Assembly (NCBI GenBank): GCA_963556145.1 | Contig: OY744461.1 | Coordinates: 4,340,001 to 4,404,000, forward strand | Direction: 5' to 3' | From: Hygrocybe punicea | Lineage: Eukaryota; Basidiomycota; Agaricomycetes; Agaricales; Hygrophoraceae | DNA length: 64,000 nt | Shown: positions 54,590-64,000 of the stretch, piece by piece | Numbering within the stretch: position 1 is the stretch's first letter | Layout: every line of letters starts with the position of its first letter | The notes under the pieces: model-generated | The model's input: the letters and a program-made list of their open reading frames with translations, nothing else | Told to the model about the DNA's origin: nothing | Databases searched by the model: none | Translations under genes and position numbers: made by a program

Positions 54590-56868
54590 TAGTGTTGCCA
54601 CAGCTCGGTCTGAAACTGTTAGCCGTCGGAGCCAGACCATAATTAGCCGAGCCGAGCCGTTCACTCGGCTAACGGTTAAACCTCGGCTTAGCCACAGCTA
54701 GCCGTTATTAGCCGTTACCAAATACCCAAATTAGGAAATTTAGGTATCCAGCGTGTTTGCTGGCTTCAACGTCACTTGGATAACCTGTCTGCTGCCTCCC
54801 ACACCTCACTAACATGTCCGGCTGCATTTTGCGAGTTTTTCAGGTGTTGATCACTGGTATGTGCACCTGTTTTTTCTTTTTCATTTTGCGTATCTCCACG
54901 TAGCCTACTTTTATGTACATGTATATGAAAAAAATGAAATATACCTACTTATATGCACCTTCCGAGGCACCTGTGAAAGGGTGAGTGCGGCACACAGGTC
55001 AATTGACGTGGCTATATATATTTGCAAGGTGGGCCGGGCAGCAGGGAGAGGGGCAGACTCGTCCTCATTTCCTTTCTGTTGCTCCTGCCCTGTCCATCGT
55101 CATTGGCCTCGTCGGCTGTTGTCATCGTTATGGTCCTTGTGTTCACCTCACGAATGCCGTGCACGCATCAATTGACATGGCCATACCCATTCGTGAGGTG
55201 GTGGTTGGCTCAGGGAGGCAGTGGGGCAGGGCTATGGGGAGAGGGGTGGGGACTTCTCATCTTCATTCCCCTTCCCTCGTTCCCCAAATCCTCCTCCATG
55301 CCCATGCCCCTGCCCAAGTCCAAGCCGTCCATGTCCACATATCCAGACATGTCTAGCCTTGGGAGCACACTGGATCCAGGCAAAAACGCCTGCTCATCAA
55401 CATCGGCCAGCATACGTGCTGTATATGAACCATCCCGAATCAGTAGCGGGTAGCCCATACAATCTGACACGAACCTACTCTCAAAACAATGAGACAATGG
55501 TCCCCTCCCACTTGATATCCTCCCCAACAACAGCCTGAAAGAAACGACTCACTCATCAGGGTCGGCTGCCAGCCCCATCTGGCATGCAATGTTTACCATT
55601 TCGCTGACCTGTGCATGCAATATACATGCGACCAGATAATTCAGATCCAATGGGGCACTGGCCTCATGGATGGACAATGATTGTGCGGACAACGCAAACA
55701 AATACACAGGCGACGACTCTTTCTTTATCCAATGTTGCCACCGGGCCCGCCGCTGCCATGATGTTGGCCGTGACTGTGGTTGTGACCGATCAGCGCCGTA
55801 GGGCGAACGCAGCAGTGGTGGTGGTGGTGGTGGTGCCTGAACTTGCGAGCCCAAGTTCGAGGTCAAATCGTAATAAAAAACCTCCCACCACAGCCTCCTC
55901 CGAGTCTCTGCCTCGAACAAGGTGTAGCGACCGGGCACTGGATGGACACGGCCAGATGTGCGCCCATGATGAGGATTTTCTGCCCCTCCGGCGAACAGCG
56001 CATGCGGGCAGTTATGGCTTTGCGGTAGAGGTCTGGCTCAGGCTTGGAGCACAGGAAAGCCGTGCGTGGTGGGAGGGGCATGTGCAGGGGCGAGTGGGGA
56101 TGTCGGACGGCGACCATTTATGAGGTGCTGTGTTGCTGGTGGTGGTGGTGGTGCTGCGGACCATGGTGCGGAAGCTGCGTGGAGGAGACGAATGTGGATT
56201 GGGAGGGTGGGAGTAGGCTGTACAGGCTTTGTGATGATTGTAATTGTCCGGTTGCAGGGTGTTGGGATGCGGCCGTGTTGTCGTTGTGCATAGCTAGGTG
56301 GATCTTTGTTAGTAAAAGTAAGAAAAAAAACTCAGCAATGCAGAGGTGGGTGCACGACCTTCCGTTACATCACACATCGCTTGTCGTTGCTGCTGGCACT
56401 GCTGTTGCCGTCATTGCCACTGTTGCCATCACCATCATTGGTCGTTGCTGCTGCTGTCTGGGCTGCTGTTGCCTCGAGATCATTTGTGCTGTAATCAGAA
56501 ATAAGTTGGTAGTAAAAAAAGAAAAAGAAAAGACATAACGGGAGTAGCCCCGCTGCTTCCATTGCCGCTTCATTCCTCGCCCCTCTGCTGGTCGCCGTTG
56601 GGGTGCTGTGGCCTTTGTTTGGGGCGGCCAGCATTGTCACGAGCTGGTGTGGCCATGGCTGTTGGCGTCAGGAATGGTGTGGTGAGATTGGTGGTGAGAT
56701 TTGACCTTGACAGTGGTCATTAGGCAGTCTGCTGTTAATTTCCTTTTGTGGACAGCTAGCCGCGGTTTAGCCATTGCCACAACAGTCCGGTCCGGCTAAC
56801 AACCTATATATGGGTTAGCCGTTGTTAGCCATAGCTGAGCCGAGCCGGACCGAGCCGTGGCAACACTA
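54590..56868. mobile_element. Non-autonomous hAT-type element with captured gene pieces, 2279 bp
   Basis: Ends TAGTGTTGCCACAGCTCGGT and the inverted form ACCGAGCCGTGGCAACACTA, with GATTGCGT / GATTGTGT at 54582-54589 and 56869-56876 (8 bp, one difference). Subterminal TTAGCCGTT / GGCTAACGG repeats lie inside both ends. There is no transposase; the interior holds rearranged fragments of a host-type transcription factor gene. Confidence 0.8.
55210..55945 (-). pseudogene. Shuffled fragments of a fungal Zn2Cys6-type transcription factor
   Basis: Three pieces characteristic of the 'fungal-specific transcription factor' middle domain are present. Piece 1 (about 55945-55870) reads RYTLFEAETRRRLWWEVFYY. 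Piece 2 (about 55690-55553) reads LVACILHAQVSEMVNIACQM then GLAADPDE, followed by a GTGAGT donor. Piece 3 (about 55475-55370) reads FVSDCMGYPLLIRDGSYTAR then MLADVDEQAF. In ordinary proteins of this family piece 2 precedes piece 1, which runs directly into piece 3, so the order here is rearranged. No Zn2Cys6 cluster is seen. It is a captured, non-functional fragment set inside the hAT-type element. Confidence 0.65.
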
Positions 56869-56876
56869 GATTGTGT

Positions 56877-57541
56877 GACATGTTGGAGATGGGATCTCCT
56901 GGTCTCTGAGGGAAAGGCTCGAGAGGAGCCGCAGCTGGGAGGGGAAAGCAGAGAAAACCCTTTGATGGATGACTAAGCTACTACAGGAAAGGGAATCTAC
57001 TGGCTAAGGGTCTCCGGGGTCCTAGGGCTAGCAGCACCTGCTGCAGATACCCCCCTCCACAATGGTGTGCGCCCTCGCACACATCTCCTGCATCTCATCC
57101 TCCACAAAACTCTGCCCAATCCTCTACTATCCTCACTACTACCGGGACCAGAACTGGTGCAAAAACAGGATCTGGGTCACTCCTGAAAGGGTGCATCATG
57201 GAAACCAAAACCTCCAAAAACGTCCTGTGGTTGCGTGGGAGACCTAGTAGTTTCGTAAATTGTGGATCCTGGTCTGATCCCCATGTAAGCCTGGCTATAT
57301 GGCAAAGTCGGCTGAAATTCGATGGGACTGCTATATCGAGGGCTTGGGCAAGGTCTGTTCGGGTTAGTTCATATCGCAAAGATGGTGGCAGTTCGTCCTG
57401 TGTGGTCTGGGTACCTGCATCAACAAGTCGTGGGGGCAGTGGGACTGGTGGAGTAATCTCGGTGGGGACTGGTTGGCGAGGGGGCTGTACGGCTGGGCCG
57501 GGAAACGGGTGATAGGCGTGGCATTGGGGTAACAGGCAACG
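56877..57541 (-). pseudogene. Remnant of an LTR retroelement (Gag-like ORF next to a purine tract)
   Basis: On the minus strand an open frame reads RLVDAGTQTTQDELPPSLRY and continues LTRTDLAQALDIAVPSNFSR to a stop at 57095. Below it the minus strand reads TTGTGGAGGGGGGTATC (57045-57060), which looks like a purine tract followed by the start of an LTR. No pol domains. The DAGTQT motif resembles the one in the 7619-8152 frame. Confidence 0.35.
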
Positions 57542-57571
57542 TGTTACGGATCACTTCTGCAGCGGGCTCCG
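57542..57571 (+). repeat. 30-bp stub of the long LTR-like unit, opposite orientation
   Basis: TGTTACGGATCACTTCTGCA and the next 10 bases match the left end of unit A (5707 onward). The stub stops exactly where unit C begins, as if C had inserted into an older copy. Confidence 0.5.
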
Positions 57572-57591
57572 TGTTACGTTTCCAACTCCGC

Positions 57592-58499
57592 TGTAGATGC
57601 GGGTTCTTGGCGGCTTCGGAACTATATAAAGAAATAAAGATCCTAACCAGAGAGGTGTCAGCGTAGAAGTGACAGTGGATAAGTCAGTGTCAGAAATAAT
57701 AGTAAAGGAAGTGGAAATGTAAGTAAAATATCAAGCCGCCATGTAAAACTAAACAAATAATGATGAATCCGGTGATGAACGGAGTGAAAACGGATGAATA
57801 ACGAAGAACCAGACGATGCCGATGATGTCAGGTATGGCGGGTCAGGTCGGGTCAGGACAGAAACAATGAACAAATAATGGAAACAATCAATAAAGACGAT
57901 AAAGGGAACTACAAAAAGCTAAGGGTCTACGTGGACGAGCATTTGAAGGGATTAAAAAGGATTCTGACTATGAGGGAAACGGGGACTAATGGTATGTTTT
58001 TTTGTACGGTCGTCGGGGACCGTTTTTATAGTACTTGTGTGTGTAGTTACTTTTGGACATGTCTACTTCGGCCGATAGAAACTACAAAGAAAAGCTGGAA
58101 TGGGGATGTGGAAAGGGGGGTTGCAAAGCGACGAAGACAGGAATATGGAGGGAAAAACAAATATCCATGAAAAAGATGAAAACTGTCCTACATATCTCCG
58201 AAAGGATGACGGGATGCATAAATATGGTAAGTCCGAAGTTGGGGATTGACTCCGATGAGATCCATCTTCTAGAATTGGAACTCCGAGGCGTTTGAGGCTG
58301 CTGGATTTGGTCCGAAAGCGGCTGTGACAAAGCGGCATGTGTTGGGTTACATCGGTCACGTTGGGTCATGTCACGTCACGTCACATCGGGTTGCATCGGG
58401 TTATGTCGGGTTCGAATGCGAGTTGAATAGAGGCATCGGGTTCGTCTGGATTCGTGATATATCAAGGATACGGACTCAGAGGGACATCGACCCTCTACA
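57592..58499 (-). mobile_element. Solo LTR, 908 bp, nested in unit C
   Basis: TGTAGATGC..CCCTCTACA ends with CCGC on both sides (57588-57591 and 58500-58503); units A and B show the uninterrupted flanks. The strand is given only relative to the copy at 18829-20222. Repeated words such as GTCACGTCACGTCACATCGG occur at 58370-58410. Confidence 0.7.
57623..57630 (+). promoter_or_regulatory. TATA-like box in the solo LTR
   Basis: TATATAAA, about 30 bp inside the LTR, is a plausible core promoter if the LTR was transcribed on the plus strand. Confidence 0.3.
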
Positions 58500-58776
58500 C
58501 CGCTTCCAACCCCGATGCCCATTCCGATACCCACCATGACTATTCTGCACTGCACACCTTCCTTTTTCATTTCATTTTGTCCTTTGTCTTCAATGTCATT
58601 GTTTCTTCTTTCAGACATCCTTGTATTTTCTTATTCTTGTTCTCTTTTTGTCCCTTCTTCTAGAACAATCCAGACCAACCATGGACATATCCCATGTGAC
58701 CTTGTTGTACCCAAATGGTCTCCTTGCCGACGGACGTCACCGACATTGTCTTTTTCCTTCGATATCTTGTTTATGC

Positions 58777-60142
58777 TAGTGTTGCCGTAGTTCGGTTCCG
58801 AACCTAGCCGAACCCGGTTCAAACCCCGAACCGAACCCTAGGTTCAGTCTAAGTTCAGCCAAGTGCTGAACCGGACCGCGGGTTCAGTTCCGGGTTTCGA
58901 GGCCTGCCGGATTTCCTGAACGGCTCCAAACCGCGTCCAAACCGCGAATGCGGATATTTTTAAGGTATTTATTTCATTTATTTTTCCCATTCCTTTACTT
59001 ACTTTTTCGTGTTAAACGGTATCATGTGACCATTACAGGTAGCTTTCTTCACCAACACGCAACAACGCAAGGCCAATGAACGCGACACAATGTCGCGTTC
59101 ATGAACACAGGTACGTATTTTACTTTCCTGAACTTTACTAATGTTGCCTGCTACAGGAAGCTCGACCGCGACTGCAGTGTGACCACACCCACGGCCGCGA
59201 GATGACCACCCAATGCCAACCCAATGCCAATGGACGCGCGACAGCTGCAACACCACCACCACCACCACCACCAGCGGCAGCAACAACAACGGCAACGACA
59301 ACCACGACGGCCAGCAGCAGCAGCAGCAATGCCGGCAGCAGCAGCAGTGGCAATGCTGGCAGCAGCAGCAGTGGCAACGGCAACGGCAATGGCAGCGGCA
59401 GCAGCAACAGCCACGACAGCCACGACAGCAGTGGCAGCAGCAACGGCGATGGCAGCAGGAGCAGCGCCGGCAGCGGCAGCAACAACGGCGGCAACAACGG
59501 CAGCAACAACGGCAGCAACAACGGCAGCAACGGCGGCAACAGCAGCAGCAGCAGCAACAGCAACAGCGGCAGCGGCAACGGCGACAGCAGCAGCAGCGGC
59601 AGCAGCAACGGCGACGGCAGCAGGAGCAGCGCCAGCAGCGGCAGCAACGACGGCAGCAACGACGGCAGCAACGACGGCAGCAACGACGGCAGCAACGACG
59701 GCAGCAGCAGCAACGGCGGCAACAGCAGCAGCAGCAGCAGCAGCAGCCGTGGCAGCAACACCACCACAACCATACCACCGCCCCGACGAGGACAACGGTT
59801 GGCAGCAGCAGCGCCGGCAATGCCACGCAGGGACCACGGGACAAGACCCCCCGTCCCTCCACATCCCTTGGGAACACCGGAGGGCTCCCCCGCACCCATC
59901 TACCTCGCGAAGTGCAGCGCCGTATCTATTGATACGCGCCTGCCATTCGCGAGGAGAACGGACGGGGTGAGCCCACCTCGGTCTGGGTTTCAGACCGCGT
60001 CTGAACCCAGACCGAACGCAAAGAGACGGTTCGACGCCGTCTGGGTCCGGGTTTGGCCATGCGCCAAACCGGACCCGAAGTTCAGTTCGCGGTTCCGCCA
60101 AAAAGGGTCGGAACCGGACCGAACTGAACTTCGGCAACACTA
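58777..60142. mobile_element. Non-autonomous hAT-type element, 1366 bp, perfect 8-bp TSD
   Basis: Ends TAGTGTTGCCGTAGTTCGGT and the inverted ACTTCGGCAACACTA form, with identical GTTTATGC at 58769-58776 and 60143-60150. Same end family as 54590-56868. Subterminal GGTTC/GAACC and AAACCG themes lie inside both ends; the interior is a GCN-type trinucleotide-rich tract (59240-59780). No transposase. Confidence 0.85.
59240..59780. repeat. GGCAGCAAC / GCN-rich low-complexity tract
   Basis: Interrupted CAG, AAC and GGC triplets for more than 500 bp. All three plus frames and the minus frames stay open (poly-Ser/Asn/Gly, poly-Gln, poly-Ala, poly-Leu), an artefact of composition. Confidence 0.85.
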
Positions 60143-60174
60143 GTTTATGCTATCCCACGATAAACCGATTCACA

Positions 60175-60339
60175 ATGGCTGTACTCCCAACACAGCTCAT
60201 TACCATAATTGTTATTGGCAGCATTGCCATCACCTTCCTGATCAGTTTCTACATTGTCATGATCTATCTTTGGCATGGACGCCCTTCCACCATTGATACA
60301 TCCGACTTCCACCTTGACAATATATTGACATGTAATTGA
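60175..60339 (+). CDS. Small membrane ORF of LTR-like unit C
   Basis: MAVLPTQLITI, then one hydrophobic helix (IVIGSIAITFLISFYIVMIY), LWHG, and the tail TSDFHLDNIL. It is preserved although the unit is nested and truncated, and parallels the frames in units A and B. Function unknown. Confidence 0.3.
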   Translation: MAVLPTQLITIIVIGSIAITFLISFYIVMIYLWHGRPSTIDTSDFHLDNILTCN

Positions 60340-60639
60340 CAATTGCCATTCTTGGATATTTGGTTTCCATATTCATACCCTGTGCCTACCATTATCCTCC
60401 CTGACGATCCAACGACATTCCTCACCTGCATGCGAACTCTGAACAATCCCCAATCATGAGACATTTCACTGTTCTCTCTAATCCAACCATCGCCGGAGCA
60501 TACTCTTTTGGACTTCGACCACAGACCATACGACTTCCCAAACAGTGAACCAACCCCTATCATATATTGTTCGCACGACACTGCTTCAATGCAGTACCCA
60601 ACGACTTGTTCCCACAGCTTGTCACTCATGGAGGTCTTT

Positions 60640-60882
60640 ACACTTTACCACAACTTCCCCTGGAGTCCCTGGGGACTCCCCAGGGAAAAGGGGGACTGAA
60701 GGGGGACTGAAGGGGGACTTGGTCACCAGCCAAGTCACACCAAAACAGAAGATTCCCCCATGGGGAATTCCCCCTTCAGTCCCCAGGGACTCCCCATGGA
60801 GTCCCCATTCCCCCTGGATTCCAAGGGGACTTCCCAGGGACTCATTCCCCCAGGAGTCCCCAGGGAATCCCTAGGGAATGGT
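60640..60882. repeat. AGTCCCC / GGGGACT short inverted repeats
   Basis: Many copies of AGTCCCCAGGGACT-like palindromes and GGGGACTGAA direct repeats. No coding potential. Confidence 0.7.
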
Positions 60883-62454
60883 CCGCTTTTTTTGTTAATT
60901 ATTTATTACAATTATTTATGAAAGGGTTTTATGTAATTAACTAATATTTATTATGTAATATAGTGGGGGATGCCCCGAAGTAGATAGTTGAAAATATGTG
61001 GTTTATATACATTTATTTGGTGCACAGACCAGTTTGGACACAAACGTGTAAACAAATGCATAAACAAACGCATCACATGATCATCAACAAAGGCGCAAAT
61101 GTGCAAACACGCCTAACCAACACCCCAACGCCACTTGATGCCCGCCAACTTCACGAAGCACGCCCATGCCCACGTCCACGCCAGAACGGGAATGCAAACG
61201 GGACCGAGACCGGGGGAACGGGAACGAGAACGAGAACAGGAACAGGAATGGGAACAGGAATGGGAGCAGGAGCGGGAACGGGAACAGCACCAACAGCAAC
61301 AGCAACAGCAACTTCAAGACCCGGATGAAAACAGGCGGCTACGGAGGGGGTGGTGATGTACCCACCCCCACATCAGTATGTTTTTTTATTATTGATGTTT
61401 TTGTTTTTATGTTTTTATATTGTATTACTGACTATTACCCACGATGCCCATGCCCACGCCCTCAACATCCACAACGAAGAAGACGCGGCCGAAAGTGGCG
61501 TAGACGGCGAGGGACCCCAAATGGCCAGCAACGACCCCCATATGACCACGATGCGAACAAACGAGGAGGAGACGGGAACAACGGGGCCAGTCAAATGGAC
61601 GGAGTGGGATGGTGGAGCGCCCACCCCCATTGCCCAGGTATGAATTCTTGTTTGTTTTATTATTTTCTTCTAACCTTGTACTACAGTCTACGTCAATGCC
61701 AATGCCAAATGAGGACCCCCCGCCTCCAAACGCCCTGCACCCAAGCTGGAATGCCAAGGGATGGAGGCCGGATCCCAATGGCAATGCCCAGTGCAACAGC
61801 AGCAATGACCATGGTGGCAACAGCAGCAGCAGCAGCATCAATGCAGCTGCAATGGCTGCACCGGTGATAGCGGCTGCAGCGATGGTGGCAAACAGCAACG
61901 GCGACCACAGCAGCCACGACAGCCGGCAATGGATACCAGCGGCAACAGCAGCGATGAATGGCAATGCGCCCAAGCACCAGACACAGTGGAGGGTGGTCGG
62001 TGAGTTTTTTTATAAATCTTTCATTGATGTTTTACTAACGACATTCTAGCTAACCCATGGTTGTACCTGGCCCACGCCAGTGACCGGGATGAGGTCCATG
62101 AGAACGAGAATGATGAAGGATGATGATGAAGACCCGGCCACCCCCCAAAACCATGGCTGCCTCCCGCCTCCTCTCCACCATCCCCCATCTCATTTACCCC
62201 TCTCCTTCCCCCTTCCCCCCCTTCTAGGGTTGACCACGGGTTGGCCACGGGTCCCAAATCAGGACACCGCACCCGTACCCGCCAAACCCATACCCGAGGC
62301 GGGTAAAACCCACACCCACACCCGTTTGAAGATGGGTTGCGGCGGGTTCTCTAGGCCATGCCCTGGGGAACACCCAGAAAGTCATCACCAACACCGAGCA
62401 CACGTCAATTGATGTGGCGCGGGTGTTTGGTGACGGCCTGGTGGTCCCTGGATG
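60883..62454. other. Repeat-derived, exon-like but unassigned
   Basis: Short open segments at 61135-61370, 61470-61640 and 61690-62000 are joined by T-rich, GT..AG intron-like spacers (for example 61640-61686). The encoded peptides are low-complexity (Arg/Glu/Asn or Asn/Ser-rich). ACCCGTACCCGCC / GGCGGGT themes near 62265-62350 resemble subterminal repeats of hAT-like elements. No product can be named. Confidence 0.35.
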
Positions 62455-62665
62455 GTGATGCGACCGACACCACATCGTCGTCGACAGAACGGTCTGGCCA
62501 CTAAGCCAGAGCCGCTGTCGACGACGTTGCCATCATGTCGTCGCGTCCTGTGGTTGTGTTGTCAGTGATGCGACCGACACCACATCGTCATCGACGGAAC
62601 GGTCTGGCCATTAAGCCAGAGCCGCCGTTGACGACGTTGCCGTCATGTCGTCGCGTCGCGTCGTC
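62455..62665. repeat. Tandem duplication, 110-bp unit, two copies
   Basis: Units start GTGATGCGACCGACACCACA at 62455 and 62565 and both contain ACGGTCTGGCCA(C/T)TAAGCCAG, with a few substitutions between them. Confidence 0.85.
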
Positions 62666-62855
62666 GTGTCGTGTCGTCGTCGCGTCATCGTTGTCGTTTG
62701 GCAAAGACAACCAGTGGAACTAAAATAATAAAGTAACGAGCAATTAGCACAAAAACCTTTAATGAGATAATGACAAAGACGTACCTGACAGCCAGAGGGT
62801 GGGTGCACCACCTCTCTGGCTGTTTTCTCGCATCCCTGGCCATCCATAAACGCTC

Positions 62856-62975
62856 GTTGTTGTTGTTGTTGTTATCGTTGTTGTTGTTGTTATCGTTGTT
62901 GTTGTTGTCGTTGTTTTTGTATTCATAGTCGTTGTTGTTGTTGTTGTCACAGTTGTTGTTGTTGTTATTGTGGTA
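62856..62975. repeat. (GTT)n microsatellite, interrupted
   Basis: Runs of GTTGTTGTT broken by ATC, GTC and a short ATTCATAGTC interruption. Confidence 0.9.
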
Positions 62976-63018
62976 GTCATCGTGCATTGGCGAAACCGCC
63001 CAAACCCGTACACCGCGG

Positions 63019-64000
63019 TGGAGTGGTACCGAGGTACCACTCTGGGGGCTCACGCAGGACTCGAGGGAAAGGTCGACTGGATAGGAAGGATGGACTGACT
63101 ACTACATCTGGAAGGCTACTGACTAGGTCAAACCGTGGAAACCTGATCACGTGACTGACCAGGCACAACTACTACAAGTGCCCCTCCTCCTCATGGTGAC
63201 GTCCTCGTTACCATACCGCTACTAAAAGAAAACAAAAAGCAAAACAAAACTGACCAAGAAAAAAACTCTTCAGTCACGACTCCCAGTCCCTCACGATGCC
63301 CCGGGCCTTATACGTGAGGCAGGACCGTATCGTCCTCCAAGATCGTTGGGGGTGGTAGATGACCAAACTGTAACTCTGCTCTGCTCCTCCATCCTCGAAT
63401 GCCTCTGGGACTCACATCGCAGGGTAGGATAAAAACGTTCAAAACCATAAGTTCTTGTAGCCCAGGGTGTGAGTTCTTGTGATCCGAAAATAGACTGGGT
63501 GGTTCGTGCGAAAGTAAATAGGTACGGTGCTGTCGAGCAGTGATGGTTCGTAGATAGGTCGAATATCCAATAAATGTCGAGGGTGGGGAAAGGGGATGGG
63601 ACGGGACAAGGTACGGTGTAAACGGGGGAAAGGGAAAACGTACGGGTGCATTGGGCCATGCGGTGGCATCGGGGATTCTCGATACGAGGGGACTAGCGCT
63701 GGGGTGCTAAGTGGTCACGGCGGTGACTCGTTTGGGTCCCTACGGGTCGGGGAAGTTGCCAGGGTTGAGACGAGGTCGCGGGGAGCTGAACGAGGGCTCG
63801 AGGAGCCGGGTATGGTGCAAGAATCCGGCCGAGAGATGGTGACATGGCGGAACGCGGTGGGGGTCTGGGAACGGTGGGCACGGTGGTATTGGATCGAGGT
63901 GGGGTGCTCCAGGATGGTGAACGGGTGGGCCGCGAGCTTCGTGAGTCGGTCCGGGGCTGGGTATGTTGGCAGAACGGGGCCGTGCGATGGTGACGTGGCG
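63019..64000 (-). mobile_element. Second short-LTR element, truncated by the window edge
   Basis: A 158-bp LTR (63019-63176: TGGAGTGGTACCGAGGTACC .. ACTACTACA) is clearly related to the 155-bp LTRs at 5683-10161. It is followed by a purine tract on the minus strand (63177-63194, ATGAGGAGGAGGGGCACT), so this is the 3' LTR of a minus-strand element continuing to the right. The visible interior has open frames (for example 63291-63659, minus) without recognised domains. The other LTR, primer site and any pol gene lie outside. Confidence 0.65.
63177..63194 (-). other. Polypurine tract of the second short-LTR element
   Basis: Minus strand ATGAGGAGGAGGGGCACT directly before the LTR, the same position and form as at 7516-7533. 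Confidence 0.6.

Larger units (their letters stand above)
57572..60632 (+). mobile_element. Long LTR-like unit copy C, twice interrupted and truncated
   Basis: It starts TGTTACGTTTCCAACTCCGC, the reverse complement of the right end of unit A. It continues at 58504-58776 and 60151-60632, interrupted by a solo LTR (57592-58499) and a hAT-type element (58777-60142). It stops near 60632, before the expected end. Confidence 0.65.

Noticed and set aside
59000..60143. Frames of 239-329 residues on both strands (poly-Ser/Asn, poly-Gln, poly-Ala, poly-Leu, poly-Cys)
   Set aside because: Caused by the GCN triplet tract inside a non-autonomous hAT-type element; no domain, and every frame is open.

Overview
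The window is nuclear DNA of a filamentous basidiomycete, most likely a mushroom-forming agaricomycete. The evidence is genes split by many 45-65 bp GT..AG introns, a Plavaka-type transposase, a DUF6698 gene, BTB/POZ and integrase-core genes of the kind expanded in agaricomycetes, and fungal housekeeping genes. No species can be named. All identifications come from reading translations and repeats by eye; no search was run.

Layout. (1) 1-4.5 kb: the 5' part of a Plavaka transposase running off the left edge, a 550-bp fold-back element, and an apparently intact nine-exon DUF6698 gene. (2) 4.49-16.28 kb: a candidate undescribed DNA transposon. It has ~0.16-0.2-kb terminal inverted repeats (TIRs) starting TATGGC(G/A)TGACAAATG and a 6-bp direct repeat AGTTCA on both sides. 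It carries an integrase-core (DDE) gene plus three other genes: a Cys-rich unknown, a coiled-coil-type protein and a BTB/POZ protein. Later insertions (two fold-backs and an LTR element that itself holds another LTR element) expanded it from roughly 6.1 to 11.8 kb. Removing the LTR element and one fold-back at their target-site duplications (TSDs) restores the integrase reading frame. (3) 16.29-20.8 kb: a PIF/Harbinger element with a Myb/SANT ORF and a DDE transposase in convergent orientation. It is broken by a ~0.9-kb solo LTR, itself broken by a ~0.5-kb solo LTR. (4) 20.8-31.7 kb: gene-poor repeats, including a long LTR-like unit, two minisatellites, a 2.6-kb palindrome and a 1.7-kb TIR element. 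(5) 31.7-49.4 kb: a host gene island. It holds a cytochrome P450, a kinesin, a Sos7-like coiled-coil protein, mitochondrial ribosomal protein mL41, a CCCH zinc-finger protein, NOC4 and eIF2-alpha. A nested fold-back sits 17 bp beyond the Sos7-like stop codon. (6) 49.5-53.6 kb: a complete, apparently intact hAT transposon with a perfect 8-bp TSD, inserted about 50 bp upstream of the eIF2-alpha start codon. (7) 53.6-64 kb: nested non-autonomous elements. One hAT-type element holds shuffled pieces of a Zn2Cys6-type transcription factor gene. A second hAT-type element and a solo LTR both interrupt a third copy of the long LTR-like unit. A relative of the LTR element of region 2 runs off the right edge.

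Age and decay. In the integrase, Cys-rich and coiled-coil genes and the Harbinger transposase, the disabling changes are mainly TGA where family context suggests arginine CGA, that is C-to-T at CpG. The hAT transposase and the host genes show none. This points to old, mutated elements alongside at least one recent insertion.
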